DNA of 64,000 nt from a beta proteobacterium MWH-UniP1 (GTDB lineage Bacteria; Pseudomonadota; Gammaproteobacteria; Burkholderiales; Burkholderiaceae_A), in NCBI GenBank assembly GCA_036362785.1, contig CP143625.1:931401-995400 (forward strand), given 5' to 3'. Position 1 is the stretch's first letter. Each line of letters starts with the position of its first letter. Below are positions 1 through 8,528 of the stretch, one piece after another. Under the pieces are notes generated by a model, which did not search any database, was not told where the DNA came from, and worked only from the letters and a program-made list of their open reading frames with translations. The position numbers and the translations under genes were made by a program.

Positions 1-251
1 TTGAGGGGCCATCAAAGTCCAATCCTGCCCGTGTGCATGCGGATATCTCTGCCAGCATTGTGGTCGCCAAGGCCTCTCAAAAAGCCCTGGTGATTGGTGA
101 CAAGGGAGAGCGAATTAAACGTATCGGCACAGAAGCCCGCCAAGACATTGCCAAGCTGATTGATGGGTCTGTGCATCTGGAGCTCTGGGTCAAGGTCAAG
201 GGTGGTTGGGCCGATGACGCCGCCGCTGTGCAGGCATTTGGCTATCAATGA
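1..251 (+). CDS. era: GTPase Era, C-terminal part (5' end outside window)
   Basis: Era is an essential GTPase that binds 16S rRNA near its 3' end and helps assemble the 30S subunit. Only about the last 83 residues are in the window, read in the frame whose codons begin at position 3; the stop TGA is at 249-251. The visible part is the RNA-binding KH domain, with the GxxG loop written GDKG, followed by the family's conserved ending (HLELWVKVKGGWADD). The GTPase domain lies upstream and cannot be judged. The stop overlaps the recO start (ATGA), so the two are translationally coupled, as is usual in proteobacterial rnc-era-recO operons. Confidence 0.95.
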   Translation, partial: EGPSKSNPARVHADISASIVVAKASQKALVIGDKGERIKRIGTEARQDIAKLIDGSVHLELWVKVKGGWADDAAAVQAFGYQ

Positions 252-991
252 CAAGTGCGCGTGATATGGGCCTGGTGTTGCACACCATGCCTTGGCGTGA
301 GACCAGCCTGATTATTGAAGTCTTTACCCGCCATCATGGCCGGCTCGGTTTGGTGGCCCGCGGTGCGCGGCGCCCGCGCTCGGCGCTTCGGGGGCTGTTG
401 CAGCCGTTTCAGCCCTTAGAACTGCGCTGGTCGGGCAAGTCTGAACTGCGAAATTTGATTGGCGCCGAGTGGGTGGGTGGGCTTGCCCAGCTCAGTGGTG
501 CCGCCATCATGCCGGGCTTTTATCTGAATGAATTAATGGTCCGATTGATTCCGCGTGACGATGCCCACCCAGGCCTGTTTGACGATTATCTGGCCACGCT
601 GGGCCTGCTGGCCCGCGATGACAATGAGCGAAGCCGTGAGTTGACCGAGCCTATTCTTCGGCGCTTTGAGTGCAATCTGCTGCGTGAGATGGGCTATGCG
701 CCCAACTTTGATTGCGAGACCGCAACGGGCCATCAGGTTCGGCCCGATGGCCTTTATCAGGTCTGCCCCGTGGCAGGAATCAGTCTGGATTCAGCCAGCG
801 GTAACGTTCAGGGGAGAACGCTGTTGGCCCTGGCCGCAGCCGGCCAGTCCATTGAAGAGGCGGTCTCGGCCTTAGAGGCCCCCGACATCGCAGCCGAGTC
901 GAAGCGGCTACTGCGCACTCTGCTGGGCCATCACCTGGGTGAAGATGGGCTACAGTCCCGTCAGGTCATGCGGGAGCTGGTTCGGATTTAA
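248..991 (+). CDS. recO: DNA repair protein RecO
   Basis: RecO works with RecF and RecR to load RecA on single-stranded DNA coated with SSB during gap repair. The 247-residue protein has an OB-fold N-terminus (about residues 1-80) and a helical C-terminal part. The C-terminal region holds only three cysteines (about C142, C156, C173), not the two CxxC pairs that bind zinc in some RecO proteins, so a structural zinc site is unlikely. The ATG overlaps the era stop by four bases. The assignment rests on family resemblance together with the era-recO-pdxJ order typical of betaproteobacteria. Confidence 0.93.
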   Translation: MTSARDMGLVLHTMPWRETSLIIEVFTRHHGRLGLVARGARRPRSALRGLLQPFQPLELRWSGKSELRNLIGAEWVGGLAQLSGAAIMPGFYLNELMVRLIPRDDAHPGLFDDYLATLGLLARDDNERSRELTEPILRRFECNLLREMGYAPNFDCETATGHQVRPDGLYQVCPVAGISLDSASGNVQGRTLLALAAAGQSIEEAVSALEAPDIAAESKRLLRTLLGHHLGEDGLQSRQVMRELVRI

Positions 992-1044
992 GATACGGCA
1001 GGCAGGCACGCGAACCGGGCGACCCGCCATATAGAGAGAAAAAA

Positions 1045-1806
1045 ATGATCGAGTTAGGTGTCAACATTGACCACGTAGCCACGCTTCGGCAGGCCCGCCG
1101 CGGCATTGATCCAGACCCAATCTGGGCAGCCGTTGAGGCCCACTTGGGTGGGGCTGACGGCATCACGGTGCACCTTCGTGAAGACCGCCGGCATATTCAA
1201 GACGATGATGTGCGGCGTCTGCGCACGCACACCCAGATCAAGTTGAATTTTGAAATGGCCGCCACCGCCGAAATGGTGGACTTTGCCTGTGATGTCCAGC
1301 CCGAGATGGCCATGCTGGTGCCCGAGGGTCGCCAGGAAATCACCACCGAAGGTGGCCTGGATGTGATTGCCAATCGTAAGAGCCTGCAGTCCAAGATCAA
1401 AACACTTCGCGATGCCGGCATCACGGTAAGCGCCTTTGTCGATGCGGATCTAAAACAAATCAAGGCGGCTGCAGATCTAGGGGTTCAAGTCTGCGAAGTG
1501 CATACCGGACCTTATGCGGCAATTTTTCACTCACAGGGCCGTGATCCAGAGTCACCTGCGGTGGCCAAAGAAATTGACAAGATCGCCAAGGCTGGCCAGA
1601 AGATTCAATCCCTGGGCATGCGGTTTAACGCGGGCCACGCCCTGAACTATTTCAATGTGCAGCCAATCGCGGCATTGCCGGGTGTAAGAGAGTTGCACAT
1701 TGGCCATGCGATTGTGTCTCGCGCGGTGTTGGTGGGGATGCGCGAAGCCGTTCGTGAAATGAAGCGGCTGATGCGTGAAGCCGAAGTCATGGGAGCCCAG
1801 TCTTGA
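1045..1806 (+). CDS. pdxJ: Pyridoxine 5'-phosphate synthase
   Basis: PdxJ condenses 1-deoxyxylulose 5-phosphate with 3-amino-2-oxopropyl phosphate to make pyridoxine 5'-phosphate, the last ring-forming step of the DXP-dependent vitamin B6 route in the cytosol. The 253 residues match a full-length TIM barrel. Family active-site residues are visible: the N-terminal NIDHVATLRQAR motif (residues 7-18), H43 and R45, H50, and E70. A purine-rich stretch (GAGAGAAAA) directly precedes the ATG. The stop TGA overlaps the TTG start of acpS, so the two genes are coupled. Confidence 0.96.
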   Translation: MIELGVNIDHVATLRQARRGIDPDPIWAAVEAHLGGADGITVHLREDRRHIQDDDVRRLRTHTQIKLNFEMAATAEMVDFACDVQPEMAMLVPEGRQEITTEGGLDVIANRKSLQSKIKTLRDAGITVSAFVDADLKQIKAAADLGVQVCEVHTGPYAAIFHSQGRDPESPAVAKEIDKIAKAGQKIQSLGMRFNAGHALNYFNVQPIAALPGVRELHIGHAIVSRAVLVGMREAVREMKRLMREAEVMGAQS

Positions 1807-2210
1807 TTGTTGGGATTGGCACGGACACCGTGGTCATTGATCGCGTTCGAAAGATTTTCGATCGCTGGGGTGACCGGTTTGCCGAGCGGGTGTTGGGCCC
1901 CATGGAATATCAAGAGTATGTGCGCCGGCAGTCCCGTGGCGTGAGTGGTCAAGATCGTGCGGTGCGCTATCTTGCCAAACGATTTGCCGCCAAAGAGGCG
2001 ATTGGCAAGGCGCTTGGGGTGGGGCTTTTTCATCCCATGTCACTTCATGCCGTAGAAATTCTGAATGATGCCAAGGGCGCACCGCGGGCCGTGCCGCGCA
2101 AAGCCCTGGCCGACTATTGTGAGGCCCGGGGCTATCACGTGCATGTCTCGATCTCGGATGAGATTGATCATGCACAGGCCTTAGCGATTGTGGAACAGGA
2201 CAACAAATGA
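1803..2210 (+). CDS. acpS: Holo-[acyl-carrier-protein] synthase
   Basis: AcpS transfers the 4'-phosphopantetheine arm of coenzyme A to the serine of acyl carrier protein, which activates fatty acid synthesis. At 135 residues it is of normal length. The metal- and CoA-binding motifs are present: the N-terminal GIGTD (D8) and the central FAAKEAIGKALGVG, whose glutamate is the second ligand. The start is a TTG at 1803 overlapping the pdxJ stop. No in-frame ATG in this position would keep the GIGTD motif. The stop overlaps the nagZ start (ATGA). Confidence 0.94.
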   Translation: MIVGIGTDTVVIDRVRKIFDRWGDRFAERVLGPMEYQEYVRRQSRGVSGQDRAVRYLAKRFAAKEAIGKALGVGLFHPMSLHAVEILNDAKGAPRAVPRKALADYCEARGYHVHVSISDEIDHAQALAIVEQDNK

Positions 2211-3205
2211 CTTTTGGTAATGACCGTTTGGGCCCGCTGATTGTTTGTGTTCAAGGTTTTGCACTCACTGATCGTGAGCGCGAGGTCTTGGCCCACCCAT
2301 GGATTGGTGGCGTGATTTATTTTACGCGTAACTTTCAATCCAAAGAGCAGATCCAAGATATGAGCCGCGAGATTCATGCCATCCGCAGGCCAGGGGGTGG
2401 AGCGCCGCTGTTGATTTGTGTCGATCATGAGGGCGGCCGTGTCCAGCGATTCCGCGAAGGCTTCACAGAAATTCCCGCCATGTCCACCCTGGGGGCGATG
2501 TGGGACCCAGACAATACCGATGCACAACTTGCAGCACTAGCCCGAGCGAGACAGCTGGGTTTTATCCTGGCATCTGAATTACGTGATGTTGGTGTGGATT
2601 TTAGTTTTACACCGGTATTGGATTTGGATTGGGGAAGAAGTGAAATCATTGGCGAGCGCGCCCTTCATCATGACCCACGGGTGGTCGCGCAGTTATCAGC
2701 GGCTGTTATGCATGGCCTGGCGCTTGCTGGCATGAAAAACTGTGGTAAGCATTTTCCTGGCCATGGCTGGCCCCAAGCCGATTCGCACTTGGCGCTACCC
2801 GTGGATGAGCGAAGCCTGGATGAGATCTTGCAGCAAGACGCGCTGCCATACGCCCGCATTGGTTCACCAGCGCTGAGTTCGGTCATGCCCGCCCATATTC
2901 AATACACGCAGGTCGACAACATGCCCGCCGGTTTTTCAAAGGTCTGGTTAGAGCATATTTTGCGCCAGCGGCTTGGCTTTGAAGGGGTGATCATCTCTGA
3001 TGACCTTTCTATGGCTGGTGCCGCAGTGTTGGATGATGTCGCTGATCGCGCCGAGACCGCGTTTAAAGCGGGCTGCGATGCCACACTGATCTGCAACCGC
3101 CCTGATCTGGTGGAGCGTGCGCTGGATGAACTGCCCAAGCGTATGCCCGAGTTTCTAACGGACCCCAATCGTCGTGGTCTGGAATTACTGCGGCCACTGT
3201 CGTAG
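2207..3205 (+). CDS. nagZ: Beta-N-acetylglucosaminidase (family GH3), peptidoglycan recycling
   Basis: NagZ is a cytosolic glycosidase that removes N-acetylglucosamine from GlcNAc-anhydroMurNAc peptides during cell-wall recycling. The 332-residue protein carries the short GH3 signature KHFPGHG (residues 181-187), followed shortly by the DSH motif on the loop that supplies the histidine of the catalytic dyad, and the nucleophile motif ISDDLSM (Asp 265/266). There is no signal peptide, in line with the cytosolic location. It is the last member of the tightly overlapping recO-pdxJ-acpS-nagZ set; 71 bases separate it from the next gene. Confidence 0.94.
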   Translation: MTFGNDRLGPLIVCVQGFALTDREREVLAHPWIGGVIYFTRNFQSKEQIQDMSREIHAIRRPGGGAPLLICVDHEGGRVQRFREGFTEIPAMSTLGAMWDPDNTDAQLAALARARQLGFILASELRDVGVDFSFTPVLDLDWGRSEIIGERALHHDPRVVAQLSAAVMHGLALAGMKNCGKHFPGHGWPQADSHLALPVDERSLDEILQQDALPYARIGSPALSSVMPAHIQYTQVDNMPAGFSKVWLEHILRQRLGFEGVIISDDLSMAGAAVLDDVADRAETAFKAGCDATLICNRPDLVERALDELPKRMPEFLTDPNRRGLELLRPLS

Positions 3206-3276
3206 CGGATTCTCCGCAGCTTATCGTTTGACCAGACCCATCGCGCCAAGCCGTATGACGTTGCCCAGAGATCGCC

Positions 3277-3930
3277 ATGCCATTTAGCCCAGCGGTCTAT
3301 AGTGCCGATTGCCGTGACTGCCCGCGGCTGGCAGCATTTCTTGATCAGGTCCGGAATCAGCACCCAACTTATTTCTGTAAGCCCGTGCCACCGTTTGGTA
3401 GTGAGCAGGCCGATCTGTTGGTGGTGGGCCTTGCACCCGGCATGCACGGCGCAAACGCAACCGGTCGGCCCTTTACCGGGGACTGGTGTAGTGATCTGCT
3501 CTATGGCACGCTGCACGCCTATGGCTTTGCGAGAAAACCGCAGTCGATTGCGCGGGATGATGATCAAGAGCTAATTAACTGTCGGCTGACCAATGCTGTG
3601 AAGTGTCTGCCTCCCGCCAACAAACCCACGCCAGCAGAGACCAAGACTTGTGCGAAGTTTTTGGCGGCAGAAATTGCCGAGCTCTCACCCAAGGTGATTG
3701 TCTGCCTGGGTGCAGTAGCCCACGACGCTGTGTTGCAGTGTTTGGCCAAAGATGACCCATCGATAAAACGCAGTCAGTTTAAATTTGGTCACGGGGCGAT
3801 TCATCAATGCGGCCCATACCGACTGATCGACAGTTACCACCCCAGTCGTTACAACACGAATACCGGCCGGCTGACGCCTGAGATGTTCGCCGCAGTGTTC
3901 GATAAGGCAAGGCAGTATGTCAGCCTTTGA
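3277..3930 (+). CDS. Family 5 (UDGb-type) uracil-DNA glycosylase with iron-sulfur cluster
   Basis: The enzyme removes uracil and related deaminated bases from DNA to start base excision repair. The 217-residue protein has motif A of the family-5 type (GLAPG followed by HGAN and TGRPFTGD, about residues 53-70), which lacks the polar catalytic residue of family 4 as expected for UDGb. It also has a C-terminal HPSRYN motif. Cysteines C12, C15, C110 and C125 are placed as the four ligands of the 4Fe-4S cluster. Only a weak AGAG stretch precedes the ATG. Its 3' end overlaps the start of uvrC by 14 bases, pairing two DNA-repair genes. Confidence 0.88.
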   Translation: MPFSPAVYSADCRDCPRLAAFLDQVRNQHPTYFCKPVPPFGSEQADLLVVGLAPGMHGANATGRPFTGDWCSDLLYGTLHAYGFARKPQSIARDDDQELINCRLTNAVKCLPPANKPTPAETKTCAKFLAAEIAELSPKVIVCLGAVAHDAVLQCLAKDDPSIKRSQFKFGHGAIHQCGPYRLIDSYHPSRYNTNTGRLTPEMFAAVFDKARQYVSL

Positions 3931-5746
3931 CCCCAAGCCCATTCTCAAGACCCTGCCGAATCTGCCCGGGGTCTATCGCATGGTGGGACCCCAGGCGAAA
4001 GTTCTGTATGTGGGCAAGGCCAAGGATTTAAAGAAACGGGTGACATCGTATTTTCGGCCGACCGGATTGTCACCGCGGATCGCCAAGATGGTGAGTCTGA
4101 TTGAGAGCATCGAGATCACGGTGGTGCGAAGCGAGGCCGAGGCGCTTTTATTAGAAAACAATCTGATTAAGACGCTTGCGCCGAAATTTAATATCTTGTT
4201 TCGTGACGACAAGTCCTATCCGTTTTTAAAGTTAAGCAAACATAGCTTCCCGAGAATCTCGTATTACCGGGGCGCCTTGGATAAAGATTCGCAGTTTTTT
4301 GGTCCTTTTCCAAATTCCTGGGCAGTGAAAGAAAGCCTGCAGCTTCTGCAGAAAGTCTTTCAATTGCGTAGCTGCACGGATGCTGTGTTTTCCAATCGAT
4401 CTCGTCCGTGCCTGCTGCACCAGATCCACCGTTGCAGCGCGCCTTGCGTGAATCGGATTTCAAAGGAAGCCTATGCCCAAGATATTGCCAATGCGGTTCG
4501 TTTCCTAAAAGGGGATTCGGCATCGGTTTTAAATGATCTTGAGCGGCAGATGAATGATGCGGCGAGTGATCTACGCTATGAGCAGGCCGCAGTCTTTCGT
4601 GATCAGATTGCATCGCTTTCGAAAGTCTTGGCCCAGCACAATATGGAGACCCACCCTGAGCTGGACTGCGATTTGTTGGCGGTTGCAACGGATGGCAATA
4701 CCATTGCCGTCAACCTGGCTATGGTCCGTGGGGGGCGGCATCTTGGTGACCGTGCCCATTTCTCATCGGTATCGGTCGATATTTCGGAAGCCGATCTGGA
4801 TGATCTTCAAGACGAGGCCTTATCGGCGTTTGTGTCGCAGCACTACGCTGGCCAGGATGCACCCGGTGTTCTCGTGATCAATCGGCCGGGCTTGGCGTCG
4901 GTGTTGGCGGAGTGGCTGTCCGTCCAATCGGGCAGAGAGATCCGTGTCTTGCATCAGCCCCAGGGCAAACGTCGTGAGTGGTTAGAGCAGGTGGAGTCCA
5001 ACGCGCGCTTGGCACTGGCGCGCCGCGCACAGGAGATGGGCTCACAGCAGTCGCGCACACAGATTTTGAGTGACACGCTTGGTGTTACATCTCAGGCGGA
5101 AGATCCCTTTGACTTGCGCATTGAATGTTTTGATATCAGTCATACCGCAGGGGAGTCGACCCAGGCCTCGTGCGTGGTCTATCAGCATCACGACATGCAG
5201 CCTGCGGAGTATCGTCGATTCAACATCAGCGACATTACGCCGGGCGATGATTACGCGGCTATGCGTCAGGCCTTAACGCGCCGATACGAGGGCATGGAGA
5301 CGCTTCCGGATCTGGTTCTGGTGGATGGTGGCAAGGGCCAGCTCGGCGTGGCGATTCAGGTCTTCGATAGCCTGGGCTTGGATACTGGCGTGCTGGTTGG
5401 TGTAGCCAAAGGCGAAGGCAGAAAGGTCGGACTTGAGACTCTGGTGTTCCCAGACGGCCGAGAGATCGCCCTGGGCCCCGATCACCCCGCACTGATGTTG
5501 GTGGCCAAAATACGGGATGAGGCCCACCGGTTTGCCATCACGGGCATGCGGGCCCGTCGCGCAAAAGCGCAGATCGGCTCTGTATTAGATGAGATCGAGG
5601 GCATTGGTCCTAAGCGCCGTCAAAAACTTCTGGCTCGGTTTGGTGGTCTGTCGGGATTAAAGGCCGCCAGTGTTGAAGAGTTGGCAACCGTAGAGGGCAT
5701 TTCTCGGGCCACGGCCCAAGAGATTTATCGGCGGCTTCGGCGATAA
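3917..5746 (+). CDS. uvrC: Excinuclease ABC subunit C
   Basis: UvrC makes both incisions around a DNA lesion after UvrAB have located it (nucleotide excision repair). The 609 residues show the normal layout: N-terminal GIY-YIG nuclease domain (LPGVYRM ... [14 protein letters not shown], about residues 16-45), a cysteine-containing region, the UVR motif that contacts UvrB (about 200-235), the RNase H-like second nuclease domain ([10 protein letters not shown] and [11 protein letters not shown]), and paired helix-hairpin-helix motifs at the C-terminus ([11 protein letters not shown] and [10 protein letters not shown]). The ATG lies inside the end of the uracil-DNA glycosylase gene. Confidence 0.97.
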   Translation: MSAFDPKPILKTLPNLPGVYRMVGPQAKVLYVGKAKDLKKRVTSYFRPTGLSPRIAKMVSLIESIEITVVRSEAEALLLENNLIKTLAPKFNILFRDDKSYPFLKLSKHSFPRISYYRGALDKDSQFFGPFPNSWAVKESLQLLQKVFQLRSCTDAVFSNRSRPCLLHQIHRCSAPCVNRISKEAYAQDIANAVRFLKGDSASVLNDLERQMNDAASDLRYEQAAVFRDQIASLSKVLAQHNMETHPELDCDLLAVATDGNTIAVNLAMVRGGRHLGDRAHFSSVSVDISEADLDDLQDEALSAFVSQHYAGQDAPGVLVINRPGLASVLAEWLSVQSGREIRVLHQPQGKRREWLEQVESNARLALARRAQEMGSQQSRTQILSDTLGVTSQAEDPFDLRIECFDISHTAGESTQASCVVYQHHDMQPAEYRRFNISDITPGDDYAAMRQALTRRYEGMETLPDLVLVDGGKGQLGVAIQVFDSLGLDTGVLVGVAKGEGRKVGLETLVFPDGREIALGPDHPALMLVAKIRDEAHRFAITGMRARRAKAQIGSVLDEIEGIGPKRRQKLLARFGGLSGLKAASVEELATVEGISRATAQEIYRRLRR

Positions 5747-5754
5747 TCGATCGC

Positions 5755-6324
5755 ATGGTCTGGAACCTTCCCAACATCCTGACGTGGGCCCGCATTGTGG
5801 CGATACCGCTTTTGGTCGCCATCTTTTATCTGCCCATGGGGCTGACGGAAGCGGAGCGAAACCTAGCCACCACCGTGCTTTTTGTTGTGGCCGCCATTAC
5901 CGATTGGATCGATGGCTGGCTGGCCAGAAAATGGAACCAGACCTCGCCCTTTGGCGCCTTTTTAGACCCGGTAGCGGACAAGCTGATGGTCTGCACCGCT
6001 CTGGTGGCCTTGATCGAACTGGGCCGGCTAGACCCCATTATTGGCCTGATTATTATTGGCCGGGAGATCACCATTTCGGCCCTTCGGGAATGGATGGCAT
6101 CAGTTGGCGCCCGGGCGAGTGTGGCGGTGAATTGGATGGGCAAGGCCAAGACCATTGCCCAGATGGTGGCGATTCCTTTTCTGCTCTATCACGGCTCGCT
6201 ATTCGGGGTTTTGGACACCGCCTGGTGGGGCCAGTTGCTGGTCTGGATTGCCGCCGTATTGACGGTTATTTCCATGGTGGTCTACCTACGGGCGGCCTGG
6301 CCCGAGTTGCAAAAGCGATCTTAA
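5755..6324 (+). CDS. pgsA: CDP-diacylglycerol--glycerol-3-phosphate 3-phosphatidyltransferase
   Basis: PgsA is an inner-membrane enzyme that makes phosphatidylglycerophosphate, the first committed step to phosphatidylglycerol and cardiolipin. The 189-residue protein contains the CDP-alcohol phosphotransferase signature DGWLAR ... GAFLDPVADK (about residues 46-70) and several hydrophobic membrane segments. It starts 8 bases after the uvrC stop, the usual uvrC-pgsA order in betaproteobacteria, and is followed by two tRNA genes. Confidence 0.95.
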   Translation: MVWNLPNILTWARIVAIPLLVAIFYLPMGLTEAERNLATTVLFVVAAITDWIDGWLARKWNQTSPFGAFLDPVADKLMVCTALVALIELGRLDPIIGLIIIGREITISALREWMASVGARASVAVNWMGKAKTIAQMVAIPFLLYHGSLFGVLDTAWWGQLLVWIAAVLTVISMVVYLRAAWPELQKRS

Positions 6325-6336
6325 TCGGGCTAGAAT
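6307..6336 (+). promoter_or_regulatory. Predicted sigma-70 promoter for tRNA-Gly
   Basis: TTGCAA at 6307-6312 and TAGAAT at 6331-6336 are separated by 18 bases, a good match to the housekeeping promoter. The -35 lies inside the end of pgsA. Transcription would start near 6343, about 50 bases before the mature tRNA-Gly. Confidence 0.6.
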
Positions 6337-6393
6337 TACGGTCTTCGCGAAGCAGCGGTCGGTAAAAAGTTGGTAAAAAGCGAAGCGAAATAT

Positions 6394-6469
6394 GCGGGAG
6401 TAGCTCAGTTGGTAGAGCGCAACCTTGCCAAGGTTGAGGTCGAGAGTTCGAGACTCTTCTCCCGCTCCA
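6394..6469 (+). tRNA. tRNA-Gly (anticodon GCC)
   Basis: A full 76-base cloverleaf with encoded CCA. The acceptor stem pairs GCGGGAG with CTCCCGC. The anticodon stem CAACC/GGTTG encloses the loop TTGCCAA, with GCC at 6427-6429. The T-arm contains GTTCGAG. It reads GGC and GGU glycine codons. Confidence 0.98.
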
Positions 6470-6479
6470 AATTTTCAGA

Positions 6480-6502
6480 AAAAGGGGCTAGGCCCCTTTT
6501 TT
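6480..6502 (+). terminator. Rho-independent terminator between tRNA-Gly and tRNA-Cys
   Basis: The stem AAAGGGGC/GCCCCTTT with a three-base loop is followed by a run of T residues. It lies 10 bases after tRNA-Gly and 12 before tRNA-Cys, so the two tRNAs may not share all transcripts. Confidence 0.75.
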
Positions 6503-6513
6503 ATTCCCCACGC

Positions 6514-6587
6514 GGCGGGATGGCAGAGTGGTTATGCAGCGGCCTGCAAAGCCGTGTACCTCGGTTCGATTCCGGGTCCCGCCTCCA
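6514..6587 (+). tRNA. tRNA-Cys (anticodon GCA)
   Basis: A 74-base cloverleaf with encoded CCA. The acceptor stem pairs GGCGGGA with TCCCGCC. The anticodon stem GCGGC/GCCGT closes the loop CTGCAAA, with GCA at 6546-6548. The T-arm GGTTCGATTCC is standard. It directly precedes the leftward toxin-antitoxin module. Confidence 0.98.
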
Positions 6588-6648
6588 AGACCAAAAAAGT
6601 TATAGAGTTGTCAACGTCAAGATGACCCTGGCAGATCGAAGCGTTACA

Positions 6649-6972
6649 TTAAAGTTGATTGATTAGTGGCTTGAATGCTGCTTCGCTTTTCGGCAATGCC
6701 TGCAACTTCAGCCCCAATGCTGCAAGCACTTTAATTACTGTTGCGAACTCAGGATTGCCGGTTTTGGAGAGTGCTTTATAGAGGCTTTCACGACCGAGAG
6801 ATGCTTCATTCGCCACTCTGGACATACCTGATACACGCGCGACGTCACCAATAGCGGCGGCGATAAGAGCCGGATCGCCGTCATCGAAAGCCGCCCCTAG
6901 ATAAGCAAGCACGTCTTCTTGCGTTTGAAGGGATTCTGTCGGATCCCATTTCGTGAGTTTTGCTTTCTTCAT
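6649..6972 (-). CDS. Antitoxin of a type II toxin-antitoxin module (HigA/COG3636-like)
   Basis: A 107-residue protein of the family annotated as addiction module antidote proteins. The N-terminus (KWDPTESL) is typical of the family. The middle and C-terminal part form a Cro/C1-type helix-turn-helix (about residues 45-90; GMSRVANEASLGRESLYKALS). It would bind and neutralise the neighbouring RelE/ParE-fold toxin and repress the shared promoter. The gene lies downstream of the toxin and their ends overlap by four bases, so translation is coupled. The toxin-first order is that of HigBA-type modules. Which cognate subfamily it belongs to cannot be fixed by eye. Confidence 0.85.
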   Translation of the reverse strand: MKKAKLTKWDPTESLQTQEDVLAYLGAAFDDGDPALIAAAIGDVARVSGMSRVANEASLGRESLYKALSKTGNPEFATVIKVLAALGLKLQALPKSEAAFKPLINQL

Positions 6973-7262
6973 AGGTGTTTGGCTAGCTGAATAGCTTTAT
7001 CAATATCTTGTTGCTGTGTGCTTTTATCGCCACCGCCCAACAGAATCACAGTTGTCTTATTTTTGTTGACGAAATAAACCCGGTAGCCTGGCCCGTAATC
7101 GATCCGTAGTTCTGATACTCCGGAGCCGACTGGGCGAACATCACCTGGGTTGCCAAGCGATAAGCGCCGAATCCGGATGTTGATCCTCGCGCGGATCTGC
7201 GAATCACGAAGCGATGCAAACCAGTTCTCGTAAGTCTTCGACTGAAGAATTTCAATGGTCAC
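6969..7262 (-). CDS. Toxin of a type II toxin-antitoxin module (RelE/HigB-like, addiction module killer family)
   Basis: A 97-residue RelE-superfamily protein of the killer-protein type (COG3657-like), recognised by the stretch LSLGNPGDVRPVGSGVSELRIDYGPGYRVYF and the late GGGDKSTQ motif. Family members cleave mRNA at the ribosome or otherwise block translation; the target here is not known. The chosen start is a GTG at 7262 giving MTIEILQ, because an AAGGA ribosome site (7270-7274) lies 7 bases upstream. A longer TTG start at 7292 is possible but would place that ribosome site inside the gene. An inverted repeat just upstream probably serves autoregulation. Confidence 0.85.
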   Translation of the reverse strand: MTIEILQSKTYENWFASLRDSQIRARINIRIRRLSLGNPGDVRPVGSGVSELRIDYGPGYRVYFVNKNKTTVILLGGGDKSTQQQDIDKAIQLAKHL

Positions 7263-7265
7263 AAC

Positions 7266-7283
7266 TGTATCCTTTGAGATACA
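7266..7283. promoter_or_regulatory. Palindromic operator candidate of the toxin-antitoxin module
   Basis: A perfect inverted repeat TGTATC-N6-GATACA lies immediately upstream of the toxin start and overlaps its ribosome site. A TTGACT hexamer reads leftward from 7292. Position and symmetry suit binding by the antitoxin's helix-turn-helix dimer. Confidence 0.5.
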
Positions 7284-7406
7284 AATAGTCAAGACCTCTC
7301 AGTGTGTGGCTAATCAGACTGTCTGAAAATTCGACTTGCGGATTAATCCGGTCGCCTAATCACGGGCCGCGAACGGGCAACAGAACAAGAAGTGGGATTG
7401 AGGTGC

Positions 7407-8528
7407 TTATTGGGTTTCCGCCCAAACCAGCCCGCTCTGCCGAACTACCTCCGGCAGACTACCCGAGGCGGCGTATTGATCTCGAAGCCAGTTGGCGTCC
7501 TCTGTCTTCTTGCGCACACGTTCTTGAAGCCGGACCATTGACTCGGTGCTCTCAAGCGTTTCAAAGTAGCCTGACAGACTTTCAATAGTCTTGGAGATGC
7601 GCTCATGAAGCGACAGCATCTCTCGGCCCTCCACGTCAACGATCTGGCCGCCTAATCCAAATCGGCAGGCCTGAAAGCGGTTGTAGCTATGCACACGCTC
7701 GGCATCGGGGTGGGGCGTCTGGCCGATTTCCGGGTGATCGAAACAATAGGCTGCTAATGCCTGAGCATAAGCGGCCAAGTCCACCGCAGTCCCGATATGA
7801 ATTGGTGAGTCACAGACCCGGATTTCAATCGTCCCGTACTCGGGCTTTGGCCGTAGATCCCAATAGAAGTCTTTCATCGACTCTACGATTTTTAGGCTTT
7901 TCATGTGTGCAAAGTAGTCTGAGAATTCAGACCAGTTGCGAAAGCCGGGCATACGGCCACTTAGCGGAAAAGCATTCACGCTCGTGAGTCGCGATGACTG
8001 AAAGGAAGTATCCACCCCCTGATAAAAAGGCGATGAGGCACTCAGCGCGATAAAGTCGGGTAAATAGGCCCCGATAAAGTTAGCAAGCCGGATCGCATCG
8101 TCACCGCTAGGGCATCCAATATGGATATGCTGCCCATAGACGGTGAACTGTTTAGCCAGATAGCCATAGAGCTCAGATACGAGTTGGTAGCGATCGGCGG
8201 AGAAAATACGTTGATCATCCCAGTGCTGAAACGGGTGGGCACCACCGCCAACAATCGCGATATTCATTTTCTCTGCATGGCTGAGCAGCAGGGTGCGAAT
8301 GGCGTCGAGCTCGCTGCGCATAGGGCCAACCCGCTCATGAATACCCGTCGCAATCTCAATCATGGACTCGGTAATCTCGGGCTTGATGTCAAAGCCGTGC
8401 TTAAGCGGCTTTAGCCGTGTCAGCAGATCGGTGGCCGCGCGTGTCAGGTTGTAATCCCGCCGATTCACCAGTTGGAGTTCGAGCTCTACACCCATGGTGA
8501 GCGGGGCCGAGGTTTTAAATTCAAGCAT
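7407..8528 (-). CDS. Carboxylate-amine ligase, YbdK/glutamate-cysteine ligase 2 family
   Basis: A 373-residue member of the GCS2 family of ATP-dependent ligases, which join a carboxylate to an amine through an acyl-phosphate; E. coli YbdK has weak glutamate-cysteine ligase activity. Family marks seen are TMGVELELQL near the N-terminus (about 11-20), GGGAHPF (about 94-100), GQHIHIGCPS (about 130-140) and the RPKPEYGTIEIRVCDS block (about 227-242). The true substrate cannot be read from sequence. The start ATG overlaps the end of the upstream antiporter gene by 8 bases, so both are probably co-transcribed leftward. Confidence 0.85.
   Translation of the reverse strand: MLEFKTSAPLTMGVELELQLVNRRDYNLTRAATDLLTRLKPLKHGFDIKPEITESMIEIATGIHERVGPMRSELDAIRTLLLSHAEKMNIAIVGGGAHPFQHWDDQRIFSADRYQLVSELYGYLAKQFTVYGQHIHIGCPSGDDAIRLANFIGAYLPDFIALSASSPFYQGVDTSFQSSRLTSVNAFPLSGRMPGFRNWSEFSDYFAHMKSLKIVESMKDFYWDLRPKPEYGTIEIRVCDSPIHIGTAVDLAAYAQALAAYCFDHPEIGQTPHPDAERVHSYNRFQACRFGLGGQIVDVEGREMLSLHERISKTIESLSGYFETLESTESMVRLQERVRKKTEDANWLRDQYAASGSLPEVVRQSGLVWAETQ

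Noticed and set aside
5784..6365. 193-residue open frame overlapping pgsA in another frame
   Set aside because: pgsA has the full CDP-alcohol phosphotransferase motif and membrane segments; the other frame has neither.
6479..6502. Hairpin between the tRNA genes as an attachment site
   Set aside because: It has the stem and T-run of a terminator, and no direct repeat of a tRNA end was seen nearby.
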